Shown: positions 27,364 through 37,124 of the stretch, piece after piece
How positions within the stretch are numbered: the stretch's first letter is position 1
Layout of the letters: each line of letters begins with the position of its first letter
Assembly: GCF_036345255.1 (NCBI RefSeq)
Contig: NZ_CP107783.1
Span: forward strand, 9,975,001 to 10,039,000
From: Streptomyces sp. NBC_00569
GTDB taxonomy: Bacteria; Actinomycetota; Actinomycetes; Streptomycetales; Streptomycetaceae
DNA: 64,000 nt
Reading direction: 5' to 3'
The notes under the pieces: model-generated
The model's input: the letters and a program-made list of their open reading frames with translations, nothing else
Told to the model about the DNA's origin: nothing
Database searches by the model: none
Made by a program: the position numbers and the translations under genes

Positions 27364-27645
27364 CCTGCCGGATCAACTCCGATGGACCAAAGATCCACAA
27401 CACCAGTCGGGATGCGGATCGTGGACGGACGGGGTGAGCAGTGAGCGCAGCACAGGGGATTCGCAGGAATGATCCCGCGTGGCCCGATGGCCATCGACGT
27501 GATCGGTGCGGTCACCGGCGCGGCTCGTACCGGTCGGCCGGATCTCAGGCCGCGAATTGTGGCGGGCTCGGCAGCGGCGAGATACACGGCGCGGGTGCGC
27601 AGTTCATCGACGGTCGCTGCTTTGTAGGGGCGGCGCCGAGCAACG

Positions 27646-27930
27646 GTGATGAGGCGAGAAGCAGGCTGCAGACTGGTCGGCGCCAAGCTGTACGGGCTGA
27701 CTTCCAGCGTGCTGGAGGCGGCCGCTCGCGTGCTGGAGCGGCTGCTGGGGGAGATGGGCTCGATCGCGCGGGGTGCTGCCTCCCACGGCGCCGCGCATGC
27801 GCTGGACGTCAACGCCGCCGTGCTGGGACTGCTGCAACCCCGACCCACGCAAAATGCCTACGACTGTCTCAGCCCTGCCGATCACGCCGTGGTGGACAGC
27901 CGCCTGGTGTCGGCACTCTGGAGGCAATGA
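27646..27930 (+). CDS. Hypothetical protein
   Basis: 94 residues with clear GC third-position bias: KLYGLTSSVLEAAARVLERL, a helical middle rich in Ala, and a tail YDCLSPADHAVVDSRLVSAL. The start (27646 or the next codon) has no clear RBS. The minus-strand frame over the same bases is longer but Arg/Ser-rich and unlikely. No family recognised; may be the 3' part of a broken gene. Confidence 0.35.
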   Translation: MMRREAGCRLVGAKLYGLTSSVLEAAARVLERLLGEMGSIARGAASHGAAHALDVNAAVLGLLQPRPTQNAYDCLSPADHAVVDSRLVSALWRQ

Positions 27931-28001
27931 GCACCGAGGTCGGTCTGCGGTGGCGCTCTCGCTGACACCTGCCCGAGGATCAGCAGCCGGCAGTCGCCCT
28001 C

Positions 28002-28289
28002 GTGCTGAGTGGACGCAGCGAATCCAGCGTCCTCAACCGGGCCGCGGTTGTGATGAACCTGGTCGACAGCCTCAAGTTGCCGTTCCCGGTCATCGGTACC
28101 ACCCTGACTCGCCTGCACGAGCGCGGGCCGTGGGGCCAGACGTGGTGGAACGCAGCCCGCGGCAGCAGCCCTCAGTCCCTGGACCAGGTACTTGATCTCC
28201 CTCGTCGCTCGCCTGAGGCGGTCTGCACACCAGATGGACAACCCAACTGGCCGGGATCAGAAGGGCAGTTGGCTGGAAGGCGAAGGTGA
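28002..28289 (+). CDS. Doubtful small ORF
   Basis: A GTG-initiated frame that begins plausibly (NRAAVVMNLVDSLKLPFPVI) with good codon bias for about 60 codons, then degrades. An upstream in-frame stop prevents joining it to the preceding ORF. It may be a remnant. 28290-28900 has no supported gene, but contains a lower-GC stretch with repeated AAGxCAC-like words (28425-28490). Confidence 0.22.
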   Translation: MLSGRSESSVLNRAAVVMNLVDSLKLPFPVIGTTLTRLHERGPWGQTWWNAARGSSPQSLDQVLDLPRRSPEAVCTPDGQPNWPGSEGQLAGRRR

Positions 28290-28900
28290 CCCGGCGGCCG
28301 GCCGGATCCGGGGAAGGCCATGAACGAGACGTTCGCAATGGAGCGGTAGTGCCCGGGCGGGCGAGGGAGACTCAACGCCCGTGAACTCCCCAAGCATTAC
28401 AGCCGCCAGCACTCGCATCGCCGACAAGGTAACCCTCAAAGCCACTGACAAAGTCACCCGCAAAACGGGCCTCAAAGCCCCTAGTGCACCCTCCTTCGCG
28501 AGTATCAGGAAAACGGCAGGTCAGATAGGCCGGTGCGGGCGTACCAGCCTTGCCGACAACCCCTCTCACGCACACTCCGGCCTGGTAACAGAAGTGGGGA
28601 AGGAAGAAGAAGAGAAAGAGCAGACGGCAGGACCGGGCCGGCGCGTGCGTGCTCGGGGTTCGGGCCGCGTTCTGTCTTGTTGCGCGTCGGCCGGGGGCCT
28701 CGCGCTCGCGGCCCGGTGAGACGGGCCGCGGCGGGAAGAGGGCCAGAGGCGGGGTGCATCACGCGCTGCCTGGGCGGAGATCCAGGCAAGGCGACTGATG
28801 GTCGGGGGCGTCGGCCAGCTCGTCGAACCCCCTGGTAGCCAGGCCCCGTTCACGGCAGCATGAATGATCACCACTGCGTGATCCGAACCGAGAGGTGCTG

Positions 28901-29554
28901 ATGAGGCTGCTGCTGAGCTCCTGGTTTCTGACCCCTGGCAGCCGACCTCCGGCGCTGCCCGGCATCCTGGCCACCGGCAGAGCGGGCATCGTCCTGAACG
29001 CGCTCGACGAATACGTCGGCTCACGCGCCCGCGACTTCGCCCGCGAGAGCCGCACCCTGCAAACCTTTGGCTACACCTGCGAAGAACTCGATCTCCGCGA
29101 CTACTTCAATGCCCCCGAGGGACTCCCCGAACGCCTGGACGGCCTCGACCTCGTCTGGGCTTTGGGTGGGAACGCGTTCGTCCTGGCCCGCGCCATGACG
29201 CAGTCCCGATTCCGCGATGCCCTCCAAGAGCAGCTGCATCGACCCGAGTTCACCTACGGCGGCTACTCAGCAGGAGCCTGTGTCGCCGGCCCGGACCTCC
29301 AGGGCATCGACCTCATCGATGATCCAACCGTCCTGCCCGAAGGTTATCCGTCGACTATCGCACCGAATTGCCTCTGCCTGGTGCCCTACCGGATCGTTCC
29401 CCACTGGCGATCCGAACACCGTGACGCGGAAGGTGCAGAGCGAGCCGCCGCCCATCTTGCCGAGTGCGGGCTATGGCACCACTGCCTGCGAGACGGGGAG
29501 GCGGTGAACGTCCATGACACCACCAGGCCGGTCACCTGGCCGCCATCTTCTTGA
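28901..29554 (+). CDS. Peptidase E-like protein (S51 / type 1 glutamine-amidotransferase fold)
   Basis: 217 residues. Landmarks: MRLLLSSWFLTPG at the start, LVWALGGNAFVLARAM, and the nucleophile elbow GGYSAGACVAGPDLQG containing the catalytic Ser of the S51 family (alpha-aspartyl dipeptidase, cyanophycinase). HW near residue 170 (IVPHWRSEH) fits the catalytic His. Cytosolic; likely hydrolyses an Asp-containing dipeptide or similar amide. The start is the second of two nearby ATGs, after GAGAGG. Confidence 0.85.
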   Translation: MRLLLSSWFLTPGSRPPALPGILATGRAGIVLNALDEYVGSRARDFARESRTLQTFGYTCEELDLRDYFNAPEGLPERLDGLDLVWALGGNAFVLARAMTQSRFRDALQEQLHRPEFTYGGYSAGACVAGPDLQGIDLIDDPTVLPEGYPSTIAPNCLCLVPYRIVPHWRSEHRDAEGAERAAAHLAECGLWHHCLRDGEAVNVHDTTRPVTWPPSS

Positions 29555-29802
29555 TCCACAGGTCTTGACTATTACTCGCCGCAAGCCCCGGCCGACGCCG
29601 ACCGTCTCGCACCCGATCCCGTGGGACCGGGGCCGCTGAGCGAGAGCACTCCACACGGTGAGCGAGGTCCGGCACGGAAGCCGTTCCGGGAAGGCCTCTC
29701 CCAACTGCGTAGGTAGCAGTGGGTGACCGCTCGAGATGCCGGGAGTGTCGGGGCCTGTTTCTCTGATGTGGCCCGCTCTTCCTCATCACCCAAGGAGTGA
29801 TC

Positions 29803-29991
29803 ATGAGCGCTGCAGGCGAGTCCGGTCGTGCCCAGCAGATGCGTGCTAAGGCCCAGGACCTGGAACAGGCCGCGGAACGTGCCACTGACCCGCAGGAGCG
29901 TCAGCGTCTGAAGGACAAGGCCCGCCAGCTCAAGGAGCAGAGCGAGCATGCAGGCGGTACGGGCAAGCCGGACATCGATCCGACGATGTAG
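29803..29991 (+). CDS. Small helical protein (DUF6381-like)
   Basis: 62 residues, almost all charged helix: QMRAKAQDLEQAAERATDPQ, ERQRLKDKARQLKEQSE. AAGGAG is well placed before the ATG at 29803. It matches short coiled-coil Streptomyces proteins annotated DUF6381, by memory. Function unknown. 29992-30317 has no gene. Confidence 0.75.
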   Translation: MSAAGESGRAQQMRAKAQDLEQAAERATDPQERQRLKDKARQLKEQSEHAGGTGKPDIDPTM

Positions 29992-30317
29992 TTCCGGTAG
30001 TTCCGAGCACAGACGCCGGCCGGTGGCCAGCCTCCGTGGCCTTTCTGGCACGCGAGAGGCCCCCGGCCGGTCACTGCTGTCTCTGCTCAGTCGCCCGCGG
30101 CCCCGGCAGCGGTCCTCATGCGGTTCGCCCCTGGCGGCTGGGCCGTGTTCGACCCGCGTACTGGCGGGCGGCCCGCTGGGACTGGTCCTGCGATACGCCC
30201 TGACCAGTCCCATGGATGACACCGAGCCCTGTCGTTCGTTGATCTGCGCCACCGCGATCAGCCGCGCCATGCGGAAGCAGCGATATGGCACCACCCCTCG
30301 GCCCTCGAAACGGCGTC

Positions 30318-30562
30318 CTGTTCACCGATGACATCCGCTGCCGTGTGCACGTCGCCGACCTGGCCGTAGCCTGCTGGAACTCGCCTCCGGCGAGGCGAAC
30401 GGCGTTCACCATCTGGCTGGAGCCGACGCCGTGAGCCGTCATGAACTCTGAATCCTCATCGCCAAGCGTGTCGGGCTCGACGCCTCGCGACTTCCTGTGG
30501 GTCTGCGGGCCGATAGTGCGCTCCCCGGGGCGCTCGATGTCCGCTTCCTCGAAGCGACGCAA
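30318..30562 (+). pseudogene. Sugar-nucleotide epimerase/reductase (RmlD-like) C-terminal remnant
   Basis: Pieces in successive frames: VLFTDDIRCRVHVADLA, then LLELASGEANGVHHLAGADA, then LIAKRVGLDASRLPVGLRAD and DVRFLEATQ to a stop. This order is that of the C-terminal half of atypical SDRs of the RmlD type. At least two frameshifts; the N-terminal Rossmann part is lost. Confidence 0.6.
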
Positions 30563-30691
30563 TGAGTGCACGTGAGCGCGGCAAGGAGTCGTGGCAGGCC
30601 ATGCCGGTGGGGAACAGAGCTCTCTGTCCGCCCATCGGGTGGACTGTGATGCGGGATGTATCCGTCGACCGCTGGCACGCGTTGAGCAGGT

Positions 30692-30895
30692 ATGGAATCC
30701 AACGAAGACTCCGTTGTCATCGGGCTTATCCCGGCTCAGGACGCTTCACGGCGTCTGGAAATGCTGACCCTCGAAGAGGCTCACGATCTGCTGCGCCTGT
30801 TGCAGCTCATTGCGAGCGAAGGCCCGGATGAGCTGTCGCAGGAGGCAGCCTGGTTCGCCAGGGAGATCGCCGCACGCATCCCCTCGGAGAACTGA
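30692..30895 (+). CDS. Small protein, paralogue of the gene at 44858
   Basis: 67 residues. LEMLTLEEAHDLLRLLQLIA, then EGPDELSQEAAWFAREIAAR is nearly identical in pattern to the product of 44858-45148. The shared core is a two-helix acidic module of about 45 residues; the N-termini also align (LIPAQD / LIPEQD). No membrane segment. The paralogue pair supports a real gene. Function unknown. Confidence 0.7.
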   Translation: MESNEDSVVIGLIPAQDASRRLEMLTLEEAHDLLRLLQLIASEGPDELSQEAAWFAREIAARIPSEN

Positions 30896-31056
30896 CACAC
30901 AGGACTGCCGCGCTGCGCGGGTCGAGCTGCTCGATGCCTGGCTCGCCGTCGGTATCAGCTGTGCCCGCGCTCAGCATAGGGCAGCGGGACGACGGTCAGA
31001 GGCGGGCCGCTGCCCTGCTCAGGCGCGGCCGGGCTTTGCCGTTCCACGGGGGCGGT

Positions 31057-31280
31057 CGGCGCCTTGGCGGACAATGCCACTGCAGAGTCGTTCTTCGCTT
31101 CGCGGAAGTGGGGGATCCGGCCCGGCCGACGCGGCCGACCGGTTGACCGAACGGGCCGTCCGGCTCGCGGTATTCGGCCGGTTCGGCGTCTACAACCGTC
31201 GGCGCAGGCACTCCACCATCGGCTATCTCGAGCCGGTCACCTTCGAACAGAGATCAACTACGCTGGCCAGCGCTCCATGA
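31057..31280 (+). pseudogene. IS3-family transposase (orfB) fragment 2
   Basis: DNATAESFFAS begins the catalytic Glu region, and in another frame VYNRRRRHSTIGYLEPVTFE is the canonical IS3 OrfB C-terminus. Degenerate and frameshifted; 30896-31056 upstream shows nothing. Confidence 0.75.
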
Positions 31281-31317
31281 CAACCGGTGTCCACAATCAA
31301 GGTGGAAGCCCCACCGT

Positions 31318-32151
31318 TCACAGCACAGCGTGCTGGAAGGTCCCCGGAGTAATGCCGTACGTTCGCTTGAACCAGCGGCTGAAGTGTGCTTGATCTGAGA
31401 AACCGGCGTCCGCGGCGGCAGACGCCGGAGCCACGCCACGGGTTAACAAGCGCCGTGCTTGACGAAGCCGCAGAAGCCTCTGATAGTCGCTGGGCGGCAT
31501 CCCGTACTCCGCTCGAAAGGCGCGGTACAGGGCGAAGCGGCTGCATCCTGCTGCCTTGGCCAGGTCATGGGCCGAGAGGGGCTCAAGAAAGGCCTCGTTC
31601 AGCAGAGCCCACGCGCGGCGGGCGGCCTGACGCTGGGCTTGGCCTGTCAGGGTCCTTACGTGCGGAGCCCGGGTGGCGCCGCGTTCCGCCATTTTTAGAA
31701 TGGCCGCGGTGAGGAGTTCGTCTGTCACCAGAGGGTCGGCGGGGGCGACAAGATTGGCGTGCAGCCGTGCCAGAGGGCCGGTCACTACAGAATCGGTCAG
31801 GACAGGGCGTATGAAAAGCGGCATGCCGCCGCTGCGTCCGTCGGAGGCATCGGCGAGTGTCTCGCAGACGACTGACGGACCAATATGCACGATGCGGTAC
31901 TGGTAGCCCCATTCCACTGCCGCGCGGCCATCGTGCACTTCATCGGGGTTGAAGGCCATGACCATGCCCGCACCGCTGGTGTGGGCAGCTCCACGGCAGC
32001 GGAACGTCTGCGCGCCCACGTCAGTGATACCGAAGGAATAAGTGTCGTGGCTGTGCAGGGAGTAGACGTGGTCGAAGAAGTGCGCATGCATCGCTTCCAA
32101 CGGGCGATTGTCGTCCCGCCAGTACCGAACCCAGCTGCTCGCCGTTCCCAT
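31318..32151 (-). CDS. AraC-family transcriptional regulator
   Basis: 277 residues. The N-terminal cupin sensor (HAHFFDHVYSLHSHDTYSFG near residue 22) is followed by a C-terminal double HTH: LSAHDLAKAAGCSRFALYRA and ASAAADAGFSDQAHFSRWFK with the typical YGITPG ending. It is divergent from a DMT-family exporter 67 bp away, which it probably activates or represses; such pairs (AraC plus EamA) are common for amino acid or metabolite export. The ATG at 32151 has no strong RBS. Confidence 0.9.
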   Translation of the reverse strand: MGTASSWVRYWRDDNRPLEAMHAHFFDHVYSLHSHDTYSFGITDVGAQTFRCRGAAHTSGAGMVMAFNPDEVHDGRAAVEWGYQYRIVHIGPSVVCETLADASDGRSGGMPLFIRPVLTDSVVTGPLARLHANLVAPADPLVTDELLTAAILKMAERGATRAPHVRTLTGQAQRQAARRAWALLNEAFLEPLSAHDLAKAAGCSRFALYRAFRAEYGMPPSDYQRLLRLRQARRLLTRGVAPASAAADAGFSDQAHFSRWFKRTYGITPGTFQHAVL

Positions 32152-32218
32152 AGGCCCATTGTGGCTCGCGCACCAGCGTTCAAGTCAGGTGGGGTGGCGG
32201 CCCTGCAGAGTCGGAGAC

Positions 32219-33199
32219 ATGGACACAAAGAGAGGGTTGAGCAGCCCTTACCTGCAACTGTTGATGACCATGGTCCTGTGGGGCAGCGCCTTCTCGAGCT
32301 CCAAGGCGGTCGTGGAGCACATCCCGCATTCGGTGGGAGCGTTCGTGCGGTTCGGCGGCGGCGCCATAACCCTGATCGTCGCGGTCCGGCTCTTCGGCGA
32401 CCGTAAGACGCGAGTCCCGGTTCGCAACGCGTGGCGAGCGGCGTCGGCCGGCGTGCTCGGCGTCTTCGCCTACAACGGCTTCTTCTTCTGGGGACTGTCG
32501 AAGGCTCCTTCCCTGGACGCCGGCATCCTCATCCCTGTGATGAGCCCTGTGTTCACCAGTGCGATCCTGCTGGCGACAGGCAAGGAGCGTGCTGGGGTGG
32601 CACGGACAATGGGCCTGTTGCTTGGTGTAGCCGGCGCAGCAATCTTCTTCGTCGGAGCCGGCGGCAGCGCAGAAGCGGGATCGTCCCGGCTGTGGGGGGA
32701 TTCGCTGTTCCTCGTCAGCGCCGTGTGCTGGGCCGGATACACGCTGGTCGGCTCCCGTGTCCTGTCCGGCATCGAACCGCTGCGCGCCACTACTTACGCC
32801 ACGTGCGCGGGTGCCGTGTTGCTGGGAGTGCTTGCCGCACCCGACATGGCAGAAGTCCGGTGGAGTGAGCTGCCGTCGGGACTCTGGCTGAACATCGCAT
32901 ATCTCGCCATCGGGGCCGCAGCCATCGCCAATCTGCTCTACTACCGCGGGGTGGGTACGGTCGGGCCCGCGAACGCCTCCCTGATGATGTTCACCGTCCC
33001 GGTGGTCAATACCTTGTGCGCCACACTCCTCCTCGGTGAGTCTTTCGGCCGGATGCAAGGAGCGGGGGCAGCGGTCCTACTCGCCGGAGCTGCTCTCGCG
33101 GTCACCCAAGGAAAGCTCCCGCGGCGCAAGACCACTCTCACTGAACAGCCGCCTCCCGTTGCGCAGGACATTGGAGTGGCGAGCGACACGGCGAGGTGA
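32219..33199 (+). CDS. EamA/DMT-family exporter
   Basis: 326 residues, ten hydrophobic segments in two EamA repeats. The first opens LQLLMTMVLWGSAFSSSKAV, the second around LWGDSLFLVSAVCWAGYTLV, and the last ends GAGAAVLLAGAALAV. RhaT/EamA-type carriers export amino acids, purines or similar metabolites through the inner membrane. GGAG lies close before the ATG at 32219. It pairs with the divergent AraC regulator. Confidence 0.9.
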   Translation: MDTKRGLSSPYLQLLMTMVLWGSAFSSSKAVVEHIPHSVGAFVRFGGGAITLIVAVRLFGDRKTRVPVRNAWRAASAGVLGVFAYNGFFFWGLSKAPSLDAGILIPVMSPVFTSAILLATGKERAGVARTMGLLLGVAGAAIFFVGAGGSAEAGSSRLWGDSLFLVSAVCWAGYTLVGSRVLSGIEPLRATTYATCAGAVLLGVLAAPDMAEVRWSELPSGLWLNIAYLAIGAAAIANLLYYRGVGTVGPANASLMMFTVPVVNTLCATLLLGESFGRMQGAGAAVLLAGAALAVTQGKLPRRKTTLTEQPPPVAQDIGVASDTAR

Positions 33200-33460
33200 A
33201 GGTGTCCAATGGACGGAGATCCGTTGGGCTCTCTACTTGGGGTGCTGCCGGCACAAATGGCGGACCGTACGACAATCGGCGCCAGCCAGGGCAGTGTCAT
33301 CGCTGGAGTGCCGGCAGGGGCGTTGTTCTCCTGGATGCGGCGGCACATGTCCTGGGCGGCCTGCCGGACGGCGTCCGAGGAGCCGAGCCCGCCGTGGGGC
33401 CGGGGCTGTGAGCCGGGCATGCGCCGTGTGTTGCCCACCGGAAGAAGCGGGGAGTGTGCG

Positions 33461-33496
33461 GTTGAGGTTGAGGTTGAGGTTGAGGTTGAGGTTGAG
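33461..33496. repeat. Tandem hexamer array
   Basis: Six exact copies of GTTGAG. The surrounding 33200-33993 holds no gene that I can support; a plus frame from 33526 starts with good codon bias for about 60 codons but is not recognisable. Confidence 0.85.
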
Positions 33497-33993
33497 GTCG
33501 GGGCTGAGGTTGTACCGGGGAGGCTGTGATGGGGCGTGGCTTGGGAGTGCCGGCTCTGGGTCCGGTGCCCGTGGTCGTCGTGCTCCACGAGGCGGCAGAG
33601 GCAGCACGGTTGAGAGTGCTTGGGCGGGAGGGATCGGTGGTGCCGCAGGATGTGGGTGCAGCGGCTGTAGCCTGCGCGGCTCGGGCCATCGTGCTGCCGG
33701 CGAAGCTGGTGATGCGGCAGCTGCTGGCCGGGGGCTGCTGGTGCATCTTCTCCAGGAGCGGCTGTCCTGGCGCAGCGTGTTGTTCCGCACCGTCATCTGC
33801 TGTCGGGCTTCGTGTGTGGCTCGGGAAGCGTGAGCCTGGACGGTGTGGGCGGTGACGCGAGGCACCCTCGCCGATCATGCCCCGCTCGCAGGCCGCCTCC
33901 CGCTCGCGGCGCCCAGGGGATGGGCACTGTGGGGGATTCGGGATGGGGCGCGTCGCCCGCCGCGTCCCGGAGTAGGCGGGCGACGCGGGAGTG

Positions 33994-34860
33994 TCAGACC
34001 GGCCGGGTGGTGATGCGGGCTCCGACCGCGGCCAGCTTGGCGACGGGCTGTTCGTAGCCTCGCTCCAGGTAGCGGGTTCCGGTGATGGTGCTCGTGCCGT
34101 CGGCGACGAGCGCGGCGAGGACGTAGCCGGCGAACGAGGCGATTTCGATGCGGTCGGCGATGGTGGTGTGCTCGACACCGCGCAGTTCGCGGACGCCCTC
34201 GACGGTGATGGTCCGGTCGGTGTCGATCGTGATGAGGGCGCCCATTTTCTGCAGCATCAGGATCAGGTCCACGATCTCGGGTTCGACCGCCGCGTTGGAG
34301 ATCACGGTGGTTCCGGAGGCGCGGACTGCCGCCAGGAGGAGGTTCTCGGTGGCGCCGACGGAGGGGAACAGCAGGTCGATGTGGGCGCCGGCGAGACGGT
34401 CGACGCGGACCTTCACGGACGTGGGGTGCTCTGCGATGTCAGCGCCCATCTGACGGAGGCCTTCGAGGTGGAAGTCGATGGGGCGCTTGCCGATGGTGCA
34501 GCCGCCCGGCAGGGGGACGAGCGTCTCGCCGCGGCGGTGCAGGAGGGGTCCCATCATCAGGATCGGGATGCGGTTGACGCCGGAGTACATGGCTGACAGG
34601 GACGTCTCGCGCACTTCGGGGGTGTGCACGCGGACCGAGTGTTCGCCGAGCCAGGTCACCTCAGTGCCCAGTTCGGCGAGCATGCCCAGAACGAGGTCGA
34701 CTTCCACGATGCGGGGGACTTTGTGCAGCACGCATGGCTGGTCGGTCAGCAGGCTGGCGACGAGTTGCTTGGTGACGGCGTTCTTCGCGCCTGATGCCGT
34801 GATCGAGCCCTCGAGCGGTACGCCACCGGTGATGCTGTAGGTGTGGCGGTCTTTGGCCAT
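33994..34860 (-). CDS. Truncated MurA-like enolpyruvyl transferase
   Basis: 288 residues against about 420 for MurA. Present: SGAKNAVTKQLVASLL (Lys/Asn substrate residues), PLPGGCTIGKRPIDFHLEGL with the catalytic Cys, and a C-terminal RYLERGYEQPVAKLAAVGAR that resembles the very end of MurA. The segment that should carry the catalytic Asp motif (PTDMQAQ) is missing, so roughly 130 residues appear deleted internally. It is therefore unlikely to be a normal MurA. The ATG at 34860 (GGAG upstream) gives the standard N-terminus; 34890 is an alternative. A MurG-like gene lies divergently at 35380. Confidence 0.75.
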   Translation of the reverse strand: MAKDRHTYSITGGVPLEGSITASGAKNAVTKQLVASLLTDQPCVLHKVPRIVEVDLVLGMLAELGTEVTWLGEHSVRVHTPEVRETSLSAMYSGVNRIPILMMGPLLHRRGETLVPLPGGCTIGKRPIDFHLEGLRQMGADIAEHPTSVKVRVDRLAGAHIDLLFPSVGATENLLLAAVRASGTTVISNAAVEPEIVDLILMLQKMGALITIDTDRTITVEGVRELRGVEHTTIADRIEIASFAGYVLAALVADGTSTITGTRYLERGYEQPVAKLAAVGARITTRPV

Positions 34861-35379
34861 GGGCTGCTCCAGCGCGCTGACGATAGTCATCTGGTGATAT
34901 ACCTCGGCGTCCTAGTTGGCGTGTTTGGCGGACTGTTCGCCGCAAACGTCGTGGAGAAATCCGCTCGGTGAGATATGACGATACTGGCGTGGTGGTGGTT
35001 GCATTGCCCAGCGCCAGCCGTTCGGCCCCCTGATACAGCCGGTTCGGGCAGACGAGGCCACCGGCCACCGCCGTCTGCAAAACAGCCGTGCGAGGCGCGC
35101 CTCTCCAGGGGCAGCATGAGGTCAGCGCTCTCCACCGGCTGGCAGCCGACGGAGAACACCCCGGGCCTGCGCCCGGTGGGCGGAGAGTGCGTTGGAGGAT
35201 TCACACCGCGGATCGCAGGAGGCCTCGCGCCTGGCGTCTCGGCCTGCCGAGCTGGTCAGCCGAATCGCAGGGAGGGCGTGGTGATCGAGTACGTCTGAGA
35301 GCCCGCCAGTCGATAGGCTGAAGCCATGCGGTAGAAGGCCGAATCCGCACCTTCGCACCGGCCGACCCGGCGTAGTCAG

Positions 35380-36585
35380 ATGGGAAAACGCCCTGTGAAC
35401 AGTGCCGAGGTCCACCGCCTTCCGCAGCGGGCCTTCCGCTTGATCGTCACGGGTGGCGGAACTGGTGGTCACACGTACCCCGCCCTGACCGCTGTGCGAA
35501 CGCTGGCGGCCCGGCTCACAACTCAGGGCCGTGCGCTGGAAGTCCTGTGGGCAGGTAAAGCGGACAGCCTGGAGTCCCGAGTTGCAGCTGCCGAGGGAAT
35601 CGTGTTCGCGTCGGTGGCCACGGGGAAGATCCGCCGCTCGAAGAATCCGCTCAAGATGATCTCGCCCGCGAACGTGGCGGATATGAGCCGGGTCCCGCTA
35701 GGTGTCTTGCAGGCCCGCAAGATCATCAGTCGGTTCCGGCCCGATGTTGTGCTGGCAACTGGCGGGTACGTGGCTGTTCCAGTGGGTGTGGCCGCGACCC
35801 GACTGTGCCATGTGCCCCTGGTGGTGCACGAGCAGACCGTGCGTCTGGGCTTGGCCAACAAGACGCTCGCCGGCGCAGCGACCCGTGTAGCCGTCTCGTC
35901 GGAGTCCACCCTGCCGCTCCTGCCGGAATCGGTGCGAGCGTCGGTGGCCGTGACGGGCAACCCTGTCCGGCCGGAGGTGTTCACCGGGCGGGCGGAGAAA
36001 GCGGTCGAGGCATTGAAGTGGGGCGGCTTCGACCGTAGCCTGCCAACCGTCTACGTCACCGGCGGGGCACAGGGAGCACAGCAGATCAACACGGTGGTGC
36101 GCGACGTGCTTCCATGGCTACTCGGCCATGCCAACGTGATTCACCAGTGCGGTCCCGACCATGTCGAGGGGCTGCGTGAGCACACCGCGCATCTTCCTGC
36201 GCCGAGCGCGGCGCGATATCACCTCACCGGATACGTCGGCGCTGAACTGCCCGACGTGCTGGCCCTGGCCGACGTGGTGATCTCTCGTAGCGGTGCCGGC
36301 ACGATTGCCGAATTGACCGCACTGGGCAAGGCCGCGGTATTCATTCCACTCGCCACCTCGGCCGGAAATGAGCAGGCGCACAACGCCGGACACTTGGCGG
36401 ACCACGGAGCCGCGGTCGCGCTCGCCGATGATGCGTCCCCGGCCCGGCTTCAGGCCGCGGTGGAACCGATGCTGGCGGATTCGACGCAGCGCCAGGCGAT
36501 GGCAGAGCGGGCCCGATCTTACGGCCGTCCCGATGCCGCCGAGAGGCTTGTTGACGTTGTCCTGTCCGCGGCCGCCGGCGACTGA
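35380..36585 (+). CDS. MurG-like UDP-GlcNAc glycosyltransferase
   Basis: 401 residues, full length for MurG. VTGGGTGGHTYPALTAV is the N-terminal G-loop that holds lipid-linked acceptor; VLATGGYVAVPVG and VVHEQTVRLGLANK follow; VTGGAQGAQQIN is the second G-loop; SRSGAGTIAELTALGKAAVF and NEQAHNA bind UDP-GlcNAc. Normal MurG makes lipid II; a copy outside the dcw cluster may act on another lipid or specialised metabolite. It lacks an obvious RBS at 35380; GTG at 35395 is an alternative. 34891-35379 shows nothing. Confidence 0.85.
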   Translation: MGKRPVNSAEVHRLPQRAFRLIVTGGGTGGHTYPALTAVRTLAARLTTQGRALEVLWAGKADSLESRVAAAEGIVFASVATGKIRRSKNPLKMISPANVADMSRVPLGVLQARKIISRFRPDVVLATGGYVAVPVGVAATRLCHVPLVVHEQTVRLGLANKTLAGAATRVAVSSESTLPLLPESVRASVAVTGNPVRPEVFTGRAEKAVEALKWGGFDRSLPTVYVTGGAQGAQQINTVVRDVLPWLLGHANVIHQCGPDHVEGLREHTAHLPAPSAARYHLTGYVGAELPDVLALADVVISRSGAGTIAELTALGKAAVFIPLATSAGNEQAHNAGHLADHGAAVALADDASPARLQAAVEPMLADSTQRQAMAERARSYGRPDAAERLVDVVLSAAAGD

Positions 36586-36680
36586 CAGCGGACAAGTTGT
36601 CGCGCTGCGGCACGTAGCGAGCGGCTCCGGCCTCGAATGATCACGGCGCAGGCGACGAAGTGCCTTGTGGTGTGCCGGTG

Positions 36681-37124
36681 CTACGGCCAGCCGTGTTCTG
36701 TCAGGCCACTGTCGTCGTTCAGGTAGCCGAGGAGGCCCTCCTTCGGATACTCGATGATGTCCTCAGGTAGATCGTGAACACAGAACCACTCCAAACCCAG
36801 GCACTTCGCCGGTTCCCGATTGAAGGGCTCCCCGCTCCACTCGGTGGCCACGAAGAAGAACCCGATCCGCTGCACGGTGTCGTCCTGCTGGTGGTGCACG
36901 ACGTGCACCAGGCGGAGATGGCCCGGGTCGACAGTGACACCGGTTTCTTCACGCAGCTCCCGCGCGGCTCCCAGGCGCAGGGGCTCGCCCTGATCGAGCT
37001 TGCCCGACGGCATGTGCCAGCGGCCGTAGCCGTAAGGGCCGCCGCGCTGGGAGAGGAGCAGCTTGTCGCCGTCGCGGAGGATGACGTGGGTGTCGATCAC
37101 GGGTTCTGCGAGTTCCGGGTTCAT
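36681..37124 (-). CDS. NUDIX hydrolase
   Basis: 147 residues. A complete NUDIX box (GX5EX7REUXEEXGU) begins at GKLDQGEPLRLGAARELREE, with DTHVILRDGDKLLLSQRGG as the first strands. It hydrolyses a nucleoside-diphosphate derivative; substrate unknown. AGGGA precedes the ATG at 37124. The stop of an upstream minus-strand frame overlaps this start as ATGA, so it once was, or still is, the second gene of a coupled pair. Confidence 0.88.
   Translation of the reverse strand: MNPELAEPVIDTHVILRDGDKLLLSQRGGPYGYGRWHMPSGKLDQGEPLRLGAARELREETGVTVDPGHLRLVHVVHHQQDDTVQRIGFFFVATEWSGEPFNREPAKCLGLEWFCVHDLPEDIIEYPKEGLLGYLNDDSGLTEHGWP

Noticed and set aside
26772..27848. 358-residue minus-strand ORF over the repeat field
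   Set aside because: Arg/Ser/Pro-rich with no domain; long open frames are common by chance at this GC, and the bases are better explained by repeats and the plus ORF at 27646.
33233..33865. Minus ORF with LNLNLNLN run
   Set aside because: The run is a translation of the GTTGAG array; no conserved domain on either side.
34661..35204. Minus ORFs upstream of the MurA-like gene
   Set aside because: No RBS, domain or codon bias; overlap the MurA-like frame or run into non-coding DNA.
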